From assembly GCA_050247435.1 (NCBI GenBank), contig JBFWUF010000006.1, positions 1 through 64,000 of the forward strand: a stretch of DNA of 64,000 bases, in the 5' to 3' direction. The translations under genes were made by a program, and so were the position numbers. Below are positions 14,285 to 22,028 of this stretch, piece by piece. How positions within the stretch are numbered: position 1 is the first letter of the stretch; each line of letters starts with the position of its first letter. The notes under the pieces were generated by a model. The model was not told the origin of the DNA. It made no database searches and was given only the letters and a program-made list of their open reading frames with translations. The DNA is from JAJVID01 sp050247435 (lineage in GTDB: Bacteria > Acidobacteriota > Blastocatellia > RBC074).

Positions 14285-14354
14285 AGATTTACACCTGAAA
14301 TAGTGATTCAGACCTTCCGGCGTAATTAGTGAGCTACAGATCGCATATTCGCCA

Positions 14355-15320
14355 TCAGATTTTTTTCCAAACACAGACGCACTTGCGCAAAGCTTCTTTG
14401 CCGTGCTCTCCCATCTGCTGACTGCTGTTACCCTTTCCAGTCGGCAACACCAGAATATGTTCGACGCCAAATCCAAGTTTTTCGGCCAGGTCTGAAAGGA
14501 TGAGATCAACGGAAACGCTCGCTCCGGCATAACGCACGTTATCATTGACCATAATCAGAGGCGCGCCCGGCTTCATCACGCGCGCGCATTCGGCAATCAC
14601 ACATGCCGTTTCATAAAAATATCCGCGAACCATTCGCGGAATGCCGTTGTTATTGAGTTCGCCCTGTTCTTTCTGTTCTTCAAGATATTTCAGAATCGCT
14701 TGCAGCAATTCCTGCTGGTCTGTCGCGGCGACGGCGGCGGCCCAGGCAGGATTCAGCTTCAACAAATCTTTCGCCCGGTTTTCCACCGTGCAACTGAGCA
14801 TCTGCTGTCTGAGGTTTATCAACTCCTGTTCTCCGACGCCAAGCAACGCCAGTTCGAGCGCATAGGTGCGTGTGTAATCGTAGCGGTTGCAATACGGCGG
14901 CGATGTGATCACCGCGTCAAACGATTCAGCCGGCAGTTTGGGCAAAACATCAAGAGAGGAACCGTCGTGCAGGTGAATCTCTCCTTTGACTTTCTCGCGT
15001 GGAAAAAGCTCCGTCTGAGTCTCGCCCGTTTGCGCATCGGCGATGATTTCGCTTAGCTTTTCGCGGATAGCTTTTTCAAAGTTTGCGATCAATCCTTTAT
15101 CAAATTGCTTCTGCCCCTGACGACGGCCTGAACGATAATCCCAGCGCAGGTATTGTCCGTCCTTGCGCGTGTAGCTCACTGATTCCAGTACGCACAGCAA
15201 GGCGAACCGCAAGACTGCCTGCACATGATCATTCTCACGCCGCCACGCGGCCATAAATCTCTCAATAGCTGCGTGGGTCTCTGGCGAGTACGCGGCTTTG
15301 GTGATTCGCAGTTCAGACAA
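14355..15320 (-). CDS. DNA methyltransferase, C-terminal part (catalytic motif IV)
   Basis: This frame starts formally at a TTG (15320) and is open further upstream through the (AG)6 tract. It carries the catalytic TSPPYCNRYDYTR (motif IV of amino-methyltransferases, N4-cytosine or N6-adenine) at residues 139-143 of this piece and ends VCVWKKI. It has no SAM-binding motif of its own; that lies in the preceding piece (15176-15802). Removing one AG unit from the tract gives a single 481-aa protein in alpha-like order: DPFAGSG, then a target-recognition region, then TSPPY. As sequenced it is probably not a functional enzyme unless slippage or frameshifting occurs. The SNF2 helicase follows after 70 bp. 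Confidence 0.8.
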   Translation of the reverse strand: MSELRITKAAYSPETHAAIERFMAAWRRENDHVQAVLRFALLCVLESVSYTRKDGQYLRWDYRSGRRQGQKQFDKGLIANFEKAIREKLSEIIADAQTGETQTELFPREKVKGEIHLHDGSSLDVLPKLPAESFDAVITSPPYCNRYDYTRTYALELALLGVGEQELINLRQQMLSCTVENRAKDLLKLNPAWAAAVAATDQQELLQAILKYLEEQKEQGELNNNGIPRMVRGYFYETACVIAECARVMKPGAPLIMVNDNVRYAGASVSVDLILSDLAEKLGFGVEHILVLPTGKGNSSQQMGEHGKEALRKCVCVWKKI

Positions 15321-15802
15321 AGGCTCTCTCTCTCTTTCAGCTTCTTCCAGGGAGGAGAATCAGCCCAACGTTCGAGCGCGAGAAAATCATCGAGGCTGAA
15401 ATCCGACTCAAGCAGCTTTCTGACATTGATGATCTGTTGGCCTATCGGCAACAACTCGATCCCTTCGGCGTCCATCCCCGCCTGGATCGCGGCGAACAGA
15501 GCCGTGCCGCTTCCCGCAAACGGATCGAGAATCTTCCCATTGATTTTGTAGTGATGAAAAAGGTACTCAAGCAAAGGCGCGGAAAATGCCTCTTTGTATT
15601 TGTACCAGCGATAGGCGGGCTTATCTTTGTTTGATTGGAAGCTGACGAGCGAGCGAGTGAGAGACTTTTGCACGATCAGCCGGTCTTCAAAGCGACTGGC
15701 CAGTTCGCGGTCAAGTCTTTCAATCGCCGCTGCCCCCGCTCTTCGCAAAGAGACCGGCTGGTGGCCACTGGAAATCATATCGAGCACTGTTTGTCCCTTC
15801 AT
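15176..15802 (-). CDS. DNA methyltransferase, N-terminal part (SAM-binding motif I)
   Basis: Starts at ATG 15802; a TTG one codon earlier is also in frame. Contains the S-adenosylmethionine motif DPFAGSGTALFAA at about 93-105 and RWYKYKEAFSAPLLEYLF before it, as in DNA methylase N4/N6 proteins. The real protein continues to about residue 159 (LKERE). There an (AG)6 run shifts the frame and the remaining 49 residues (ending CCAYWNQ) are nonsense. Its partner frame (14355-15320) carries the catalytic TSPPY. Confidence 0.8.
   Translation of the reverse strand: MKGQTVLDMISSGHQPVSLRRAGAAAIERLDRELASRFEDRLIVQKSLTRSLVSFQSNKDKPAYRWYKYKEAFSAPLLEYLFHHYKINGKILDPFAGSGTALFAAIQAGMDAEGIELLPIGQQIINVRKLLESDFSLDDFLALERWADSPPWKKLKERESLCLNCESPKPRTRQRPTQLLRDLWPRGGVRMIMCRQSCGSPCCAYWNQ
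15324..15335 (-). repeat. (AG)6 dinucleotide tract at the methyltransferase frame break
   Basis: Six CT units on the plus strand, AG on the coding strand, within the codons for KERES. Loss of one unit joins the two methyltransferase halves exactly, reading KLKEREPLSELRITK. Gain of two units would do the same with two extra residues. No stop codon intervenes in either frame near the tract. Confidence 0.8.
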
Positions 15803-15850
15803 CAAGTCGAGTAATTAAAGTTGGAAAACTGATTGATCTTTTCAGCCATT

Positions 15851-16303
15851 CTACTCCACTGGAACAATAGGCACATCCCAATGCGCGATCAGAATCTCGA
15901 ACCGCCGCTGCTCTTCGCGTTTGAACGCGGCCTGATCGGGGTAAAGTTGTTTGATGATCGCCTCTTCATTGCTCGAAGCGTTTGGATCGTGGAAGGCGGC
16001 GGCGCTCTTGAAGACGATTGTGACGCGGTAATCCCAGCGGCCATCCTCGGTCGAATGATAGCGAGGCTTTTCGATCTTGACGCTCACGATGCGTCCGGAC
16101 TCGATCTGCTTCTTCAAAACCGGCAGATGGTTTTTCTTGAAAAGCTGCAGGAACTCGTCGGCGTAGCCCCATTTCGTTTTGTAATAGTATTCGGCGACGT
16201 AGGGCTGACCCTGCGGTGTCGCCTGGGCGTTGGCTGGCGACGTGGCAACGCCGAGCGCCAGCGACAGTGTGATTGTTAATACCACTCGCGCAATTCCAGT
16301 CAT
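15851..16303 (-). CDS. Small secreted protein, function unknown
   Basis: 150 aa. The start is set by a strong AGGAGG 9 nt before the ATG and by a clean signal peptide (MTGIARVVLTITLSLALG...ANAQA). The mature part (YVAEYYYKTKWGYADEFLQLFKKNHLP...) has the size and alternating pattern of a ferredoxin-like alpha/beta-barrel protein such as NIPSNAP/EthD relatives, but I cannot assign a family. It ends 48 bp before the methyltransferase start on the same strand and is divergent from the S51 peptidase gene. Confidence 0.75.
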   Translation of the reverse strand: MTGIARVVLTITLSLALGVATSPANAQATPQGQPYVAEYYYKTKWGYADEFLQLFKKNHLPVLKKQIESGRIVSVKIEKPRYHSTEDGRWDYRVTIVFKSAAAFHDPNASSNEEAIIKQLYPDQAAFKREEQRRFEILIAHWDVPIVPVE

Positions 16304-16445
16304 TTCTCTTCTCCTCCTGTGTGACATGATGGGAAGTAAGTTTTTGTTCCGGATGAATCCGCAAACTCTAGGCGCTGTGGATTGTACCGTTGTACGATTG
16401 CAGCCCCAAGAAATCCTGAAACAAAAAGGACAAGTGAAAAAGGCT

Positions 16446-17270
16446 ATGAAAAAGCTCCTGGTCTCGCTGACCATCCTTTTGCTCGCATCCGCGGCTCAAG
16501 CCCAGAAGCCGTCTTCAAATTCAACCACCGTTTCTATCGGCCCGAAGAAAGGCTCGCTGGTAATCGTCGGCGGAGGTAGGATCCCTCAATCCATTTCGGA
16601 GAGATTCATCGCGCTCGCGGGCGGTCCCAACGCCAACATCGTTTTCATCCCAACCGCCGCTGACGATCAAGCTCTCAACCGGCGAACAGGCGGCGAATCG
16701 CCGAGGCTTTTCGGGTTGAAGAACGTCACCGTGCTTCACACGAGAGATCGCAACGAAGCCAACACCGGGAAATTCGCGGCCCCGCTGCGCAAAGCTACCG
16801 GCGTCTGGTTTGGCGGCGGTCGCCAATGGCGGCTGGTTGATTCTTATCTCGACACGCTCGTGCATAAAGAGTTGCTGGCGCTGCTCCAACGCGGCGGGGT
16901 GGTCGGAGGCTCTTCGGCGGGTGCGACCATTCAGGGTTCTTACCTCGTTCGCGGCGCGCGCGAAGGCAACACGATCATGATGGCCAAAGGTTATGAGATC
17001 GGCCTCGGATTTCTGAAGAACATCGCGATTGACCAGCACATCAACACGCGGAAACGCGAAAACGATCTGGCCGAAGTCATCGCTGCCCATCCGGAACTGC
17101 TTGGCATCGGACTATACGAATCAACCGCGATTGTCGTGCAGGGCGATAAATTTGAAGTGATCGGCGACGGCAAGGCCGCTATCACTGATGGTAAGGAACA
17201 CGATGGGAAGAAGTATTATCTGCTTTCAGCGGGAGAGCAGTTTGATCTGAAAGCTCGCGCCAAATGGTAG
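16446..17270 (+). CDS. Secreted cyanophycinase-like serine peptidase (family S51)
   Basis: 274 aa with signal peptide (MKKLLVSLTILLLASAAQAQ). S51 features: SLVIVGGGRIPQ at the start of the mature domain, FIPTAADD, GVWFGGGRQWRLVD, and the nucleophile motif GGSSAGA with Ser at about 157. Cyanophycinases release Asp-Arg dipeptides from cyanophycin; related S51 enzymes cleave other Asp-containing or isoaspartyl peptides. No cyanophycin synthetase is nearby, so scavenging of external peptides is as likely. The ribosome site is weak (AAAAGG close to the ATG). Its 5' region is shared with the divergent gene ending at 15851. Confidence 0.88.
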   Translation: MKKLLVSLTILLLASAAQAQKPSSNSTTVSIGPKKGSLVIVGGGRIPQSISERFIALAGGPNANIVFIPTAADDQALNRRTGGESPRLFGLKNVTVLHTRDRNEANTGKFAAPLRKATGVWFGGGRQWRLVDSYLDTLVHKELLALLQRGGVVGGSSAGATIQGSYLVRGAREGNTIMMAKGYEIGLGFLKNIAIDQHINTRKRENDLAEVIAAHPELLGIGLYESTAIVVQGDKFEVIGDGKAAITDGKEHDGKKYYLLSAGEQFDLKARAKW

Positions 17271-17300
17271 CCAGATGGCGGCAAGGCTTGAAAACACAAA

Positions 17301-17337
17301 CGGGGACCTGGCGCCTTCATTGATTTCCAAGTCCCCG
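17301..17337. terminator. Hairpin after the S51 peptidase gene
   Basis: Arms CGGGGACCTGG and CCAAGTCCCCG pair with one mismatch around a 15-nt loop, 30 nt past the stop. There is no T-run, so it could be a dispersed palindrome instead of a terminator. Confidence 0.4.
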
Positions 17338-17407
17338 CCGCTGAGCCTCGTATGGCCCGTTTGCAGATAGTGAAGCGTCTGGCTCATTAACAACGCCTTG
17401 AAACAAC

Positions 17408-17668
17408 TTACCGGGAGCCTAAAGGCTCGCCCGTGCGGTAATCGCCCGCGCGATGGCGAGTCGTGTCTTCCCGGCGATGTCTGAGACCCAAAAGACCGAA
17501 CAGGCCGATCAAGCCAAGCCAGCCCCAGTTCCCAGAGCTTGATCGGCTGGTCGTAGCGTTACGATCCTCGTAGCCTTGATAACCACCCGTCTGAGCCGAC
17601 GCCGATAATGTCAGCGGCAGCGCGGAAAGGCTCAGAGCCAGAACCCCGGATCGAATGTACCTTTTCAT
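17408..17668 (-). CDS. WGxxGxxG-type C-terminally anchored small protein
   Basis: 86 aa. Strong AAGGAGG 8 nt before the ATG. Signal peptide MKRYIRSGVLALSLSALPLTLSASA, a short Gly/Ser/Asn-rich mature part, then NWGWLGLIGLFGLLGLRHRRE: a Trp-Gly motif opening a hydrophobic segment followed by arginines. This is the layout of WGxxGxxG-type sorting/anchor tails, though an extra hydrophilic tail follows here. Function unknown. A 9-nt inverted repeat lies upstream (17693-17743). Confidence 0.75.
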   Translation of the reverse strand: MKRYIRSGVLALSLSALPLTLSASAQTGGYQGYEDRNATTSRSSSGNWGWLGLIGLFGLLGLRHRREDTTRHRAGDYRTGEPLGSR

Positions 17669-17692
17669 AGCGTTTCCCTCCTTTGCAATGTT

Positions 17693-17743
17693 TTGTCTCA
17701 AGCTGGAAGTGGCAATACCTATACCATTAACTTTTTGAGACAA
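17693..17743. promoter_or_regulatory. Inverted repeat TTGTCTCAA / TTGAGACAA upstream of the WGxxGxxG gene
   Basis: Perfect 9-nt arms at 17693-17701 and 17735-17743, 33 nt apart, 25-75 nt before the start of the minus-strand gene. Position and spacing fit a two-site operator, but no regulator is known. Confidence 0.35.
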
Positions 17744-17893
17744 GCATGTGAGACGCGTAGCCTGGAGTTGAACCGGAACGTTTTAGGCGCCAGGCGCATT
17801 TTTCGGATGTATTCAGGTGAAACAAGTAGCAATCAGGACAGGTTCTGAAATATTTCAACTGTATTGCCAGAGTGTGAGAAGTGGCTCCGCATG

Positions 17894-20800
17894 CTACCGC
17901 GCAGCCGCTTTCAATTTCGCCCCATTTATCCACTCCAATACTGTCTGAACCGCCGGATCGCTCAGCCCGTTCCATCGCATTCCTCCGCCGTGCGGCGTCT
18001 TCTTTGATCCGATCAATCCTTCCTGCGACGCGTCGCCGGTCGGTTTGCGGATAATCAGGCTGTTTTCAGGATTGGCCAGGTCAACCACCTTCAGCGCCGA
18101 GCGGTAATTTTCGCGCGACTGCTCTTCGGTAAAGCGGCCTTGTTTGTCCGGCTCGATGAGTTTGAAGATCGTGTGCGTCGTGTGGCAATTGACGCATGCG
18201 TTGCCGTCCGCCCCAGCCCGCTGGAGCAGCGGCATCACGCGCTGGACGAAGAAGTTGTAGTCGAGCATCTCCTCGGCTCGCAGATCCAGGGCTACTCCGC
18301 CGTCCTGTCCTTGATACATCGCGATGGCCAGGCCCTGTAACCGCTGGTTCGGGTCTTTGGTCAATTTCGATAATCCCGCGCGGATCGCGGCGTTCGATTG
18401 CAACGCCTTCACGCGCCGCACGGCGTTGAGCGCCGCCGAGCGCACGTTCTCATCGCGGTCTTCGAGCGAATCGGCCAACAGCCCCACCATCCGCAGGTCG
18501 TCGTTGACCGGAGTGTCGTTATTGATCAGGTCGAGGATCATTTTTCGTTTGACCGCCGATGGGGTTTTGAGCAACGTGTCGAGAGCGGCGTTAATTGTTG
18601 GCAGATCGCGCAGCGTGGGCGAGAGCAACGCAAGCTGCGTGGCCGCGCGCGAAAGCTCCGCGTCGGACGCCTGCAACGCCGAGGCTATGCGCTGCTGAAT
18701 CTGCGCGTCATTCGCCAAGTGCGGGAAATCGGCCAGCGCGCGCAACGCAGCCGCGGCGGTCTTCCTGTCCGCAACGCCGCCGGTTCGCAGCACGAAGCTT
18801 TTCACCTCTTCGTCGAACTTCTCGTTGCGGGCAAAATCCTGTCCGAGAGCCTTTACGCGGTCGAGCGCGGCGATTCGCGCCTCGGAGTATTTGCTGGCAA
18901 GCAATTCTTTCAACACCTGCGTGGCTTCGCGCCGGTTCCGCTCAACCACTTTCAGCGGCAGCGAACGATAAAACTCATTCGACGCCGCGCGCACCGAAGC
19001 GTCAGGGTCGTTGAGCCGCCGCATCACCATCAGAGGCAGATTGACCAGCGTGTTGTCGCGCAGCGTGTACGAAGCCAGGATCGCCTGCTGGCGGCGCACG
19101 GCGTCGGGCGAATTGACGAGCGGCGCGAGAGCGCGCTCCATCGCAGGCGCGCCTTCGGAATAAAAGACGATCGTTTCAACATCGTTGCCGATGCGCGTGT
19201 AGCGGCCCGCGTTTGTGTAACCGCCGTGGCGTAGATGAAATTCGGTCAGGCCGCGAAGCAGGCCCTCGCGTTGAAGCTCATTGCCTGTCTCAAGGGCGCG
19301 CGCGATGCGTTCGGCCATTCGGCGGCTGGAGTCGTGATGTCCGGCGGCTGCCTTGTCGCGATCTTCCTTTTGCGCCAGATGGCCGATCCAGTTGTTGTAA
19401 AGGTAGCGCACGTTTTCATCGGCCAGGCTGTAAAAACCTTCGAGCAGGTTGCGCCGCATCCAGCGATGTTCATTTACCGCCATTCGCGCGATGAAGGCGT
19501 CGGCGACGCGATCCTGCAACGATTCGTCTTTCGTCCAGTGAAACCATTGCGTGAGCGATTTCGCCGCCTGCATTCGCACGGGCGTGTACGGATCGGACAA
19601 ACGAGCGATCAGCTTGTCCGCGATCTCGTTCCTGCCGGTCAGGTAGGAAAAATGCTGAGCGAAGACGCGCGCCGCGCCCCATCGCGCTCTTTCGTCAGGC
19701 TGATCAAGCGTGGCGATGATTTCATCGTAGCCAGTCTGATGGCGCGAGGCGATGCGCCGCAAGGCTTGCGCGGCGGCGATTTGTACAAGCTTGCTGCGAT
19801 CAGCGAGCAATCGCGCCAGCGGCGCGATTGCTTCTTTTGCGCTTGCGCGTCCGAGCGCGGCGGCGGCGGCCATTCGCATCATCGGCTCCGCGCTGTCGAG
19901 GCTCGCGATCAAATCCCGTGTCGAACGCGGCGCCGCCCATACCCCATCAATCTGTTCGAGCCGCGACACCACGCCGGTTTCCGGCAATGACTGCTGCGAA
20001 GGCGTTTTCCAGCCTTTGCCGTCTGAACCTTTATAAAACTCCGATAACGCCATAACCGCGAATTGCGTCTCGCGGAAAGGCGTGCGGAAGTTTTCGTAGG
20101 ACTGCTTCGGGTCGAACCATCCACCCCACTCCTGCTGGCGTTCGAGCAGGAATTTGAGCGACTTTGCGATCTGTGGGTGATCTGGAGAGTAACCGGCGCG
20201 GGCGAGCGCGTACAGGCAGTGATAAGTTTGAAACTCGACCGACGGGCTGTCCTTCTCAAACAGCATTGACCATTGCCCGTCGGCGCGCTGCAACGACAGG
20301 ATGCGCTCGGCGTTGCTCTTGATGCGGTCGGCATATGCTTTTTCCGCGTTGGGGCGGTCAATGTCGGCGAGTGCGATGGTCTGGTAACAAAGATCAACGT
20401 TGTTCTTGATCTTCTCCTGTTCGATCAATCTCCGGATCAGGTCGCGGTATTCGCGGTATTCGCTCTCACTCGTGGCTTTGGACAACTCGTCGAAGACCTT
20501 CCAACTGTACCAGGCTACCTCGTAGGTACTGACCAGCGGCGTGTTGCCGTTGCTTTCGTCATTCGGCAACTCGGTTCGGCCCTTGTAGTAAATCTTCAGA
20601 TAACCGCCGACGCCTTTGAGCAGCGACAGGCGTTTTTCGCCCGTGAACTCGCTGTCGTACTGATTGACGAGCGAGGCCAGGCGGCTCATCACGTTGGCCG
20701 ACGCGCTGATGACGCGCGTCCAGTAGGCGTCTTTGTGGCCGTAAAACGGCAGCGGGTTGTTGGCCAGACGTTCGGTCAGGAACTGAAGCGACGAGCGTTT

Positions 20801-21934
20801 GTTGACCGCGTAGCCGTTCTGCTTCGCGGTCAACTCGCCGCGAGTCGTGAAATGCGTCGCGTGACAGGCGATGCAGAGTTGCGTCTCGAAATGATTGCTC
20901 GAAACCCGGCTGACTATGCCGCCGTGGCGCGGCGTGTTGGCGTGCCAACTGTCGCCCGCGCTGACCAGATAATCCATTCCGGCGCGGATGGCTTTTCGTG
21001 AGTCATTGAACGGCGGCGTGTCGTAGACCGATGTGCGAAGCTGATAGAAGACGTGATTGGCGTCAACGCGAACGTAGTAAGTTCCGCGAGTGATGATGCG
21101 CGTGGTGAATTTGTTGCCGGGCAGAGCCTGGACTTCGTGCGGAGGCGTGACGGGATCGGCCCCGCGTTCGTATGCTTTCGCTTCGCCGTTCTCAACCGTG
21201 AAGACCGAAACGTCAACCGGGATGTTGTCGCGTTCGAGCAAGTCAAGCTCGAAGTGAACCAGTTTCGGCTCGGCGCCTTCGTGCGTGAATTTGAACCAGT
21301 CAACGCCGCCTTCCGGCAACCGGTCGTTGGTCAGATCAGGTTGCTGCGCGTAAGGCGTCGCCCCACGCGCAGGCTCCGATTCGCTCAGAGGTAGTATGTA
21401 CGGCTTGTCGTCAGCCGACGCCCAAACGGTCTGGCCGAGATTGAACTCGTTCGCCTCGCGCCAGTTGTCGTTCGATTCAGCCTCGACCATCGCTGTCGAG
21501 GCCGAGGCCGCGGGCCATTCCAGTACCGTGATCGAGTGCTCGACAGGCGCCGAGGCCAAAGAGGTGATCTCAACCTCCGCCTCGCCGCTCGACCGGAACA
21601 GCGTGTAGAGATCGGGGTCGCCCGCGTGCAGCGATTTGCTGGCGATGGTCTTTTGTCCACTGCGTAATGTGACCTGAAGCGTGTCGTTCGCGCCAAACGT
21701 CGCAGGCGACGGCGTCGAAACCAGGAGTGAGCGGACTTTGTCTTCGCTCGCCACAGGCAGGCGATAGGTCTTGGCTGCGCGCGGCTTCAACCGCTCGCGC
21801 GCGTCAACCAGTTTTTTGAACAGAGATTTCGCTTCAGTCGTCGCGCTCGAACTTTGCGTGGGCTGAAGCCAGATCACGACAACAGCGAGCAGGAAAACGA
21901 CCAGGCACAAAAGTCGAATCTGTCGGGTCTTCAC
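17894..21934 (-). CDS. Exported 1346-aa protein: two haem motifs, alpha/alpha toroid, HEAT repeats
   Basis: GTG start with GGAGG 8 nt upstream and an N-terminal signal/anchor (RLLCLVVFLLAVVVIWLQP). Visible parts: a beta-rich region with pre-peptidase-C-like features (about 60-310, including ESNDNWREANEFNLGQ and VDWFKF); CIACH at 354-358; an alpha/alpha-toroid of the squalene-cyclase/prenyltransferase type (about 390-660; RADGQWSMLF, QQEWGGWFDP); many HEAT repeats (about 680-1190; AAAAALGRASAKEAIAPLARLL); and a C-terminal cytochrome-c-like part with CVNCH at 1247-1251 followed by a Met-containing tail. CxxCH motifs imply covalent haem and a periplasmic or outer-face location. The exact function is unknown; an oxidoreductase scaffold is inference. 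No maturation genes are nearby. Confidence 0.85.
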   Translation of the reverse strand: MKTRQIRLLCLVVFLLAVVVIWLQPTQSSSATTEAKSLFKKLVDARERLKPRAAKTYRLPVASEDKVRSLLVSTPSPATFGANDTLQVTLRSGQKTIASKSLHAGDPDLYTLFRSSGEAEVEITSLASAPVEHSITVLEWPAASASTAMVEAESNDNWREANEFNLGQTVWASADDKPYILPLSESEPARGATPYAQQPDLTNDRLPEGGVDWFKFTHEGAEPKLVHFELDLLERDNIPVDVSVFTVENGEAKAYERGADPVTPPHEVQALPGNKFTTRIITRGTYYVRVDANHVFYQLRTSVYDTPPFNDSRKAIRAGMDYLVSAGDSWHANTPRHGGIVSRVSSNHFETQLCIACHATHFTTRGELTAKQNGYAVNKRSSLQFLTERLANNPLPFYGHKDAYWTRVISASANVMSRLASLVNQYDSEFTGEKRLSLLKGVGGYLKIYYKGRTELPNDESNGNTPLVSTYEVAWYSWKVFDELSKATSESEYREYRDLIRRLIEQEKIKNNVDLCYQTIALADIDRPNAEKAYADRIKSNAERILSLQRADGQWSMLFEKDSPSVEFQTYHCLYALARAGYSPDHPQIAKSLKFLLERQQEWGGWFDPKQSYENFRTPFRETQFAVMALSEFYKGSDGKGWKTPSQQSLPETGVVSRLEQIDGVWAAPRSTRDLIASLDSAEPMMRMAAAAALGRASAKEAIAPLARLLADRSKLVQIAAAQALRRIASRHQTGYDEIIATLDQPDERARWGAARVFAQHFSYLTGRNEIADKLIARLSDPYTPVRMQAAKSLTQWFHWTKDESLQDRVADAFIARMAVNEHRWMRRNLLEGFYSLADENVRYLYNNWIGHLAQKEDRDKAAAGHHDSSRRMAERIARALETGNELQREGLLRGLTEFHLRHGGYTNAGRYTRIGNDVETIVFYSEGAPAMERALAPLVNSPDAVRRQQAILASYTLRDNTLVNLPLMVMRRLNDPDASVRAASNEFYRSLPLKVVERNRREATQVLKELLASKYSEARIAALDRVKALGQDFARNEKFDEEVKSFVLRTGGVADRKTAAAALRALADFPHLANDAQIQQRIASALQASDAELSRAATQLALLSPTLRDLPTINAALDTLLKTPSAVKRKMILDLINNDTPVNDDLRMVGLLADSLEDRDENVRSAALNAVRRVKALQSNAAIRAGLSKLTKDPNQRLQGLAIAMYQGQDGGVALDLRAEEMLDYNFFVQRVMPLLQRAGADGNACVNCHTTHTIFKLIEPDKQGRFTEEQSRENYRSALKVVDLANPENSLIIRKPTGDASQEGLIGSKKTPHGGGMRWNGLSDPAVQTVLEWINGAKLKAAAR

Positions 21935-22028
21935 GGGTGGACCTCCGAGTGTTTTTGGATGAAGGAAAAGCCTTTGAGGTGAATTTTAAACCTGGACCAG
22001 CCGGAAATTTCCCTTCAGCATGTTCCGC

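Noticed and set aside
11405..15802. Complete DISARM system
   Set aside because: Only helicase- and methyltransferase-type genes are present; no drmA, drmB or drmC-like gene in the neighbourhood.
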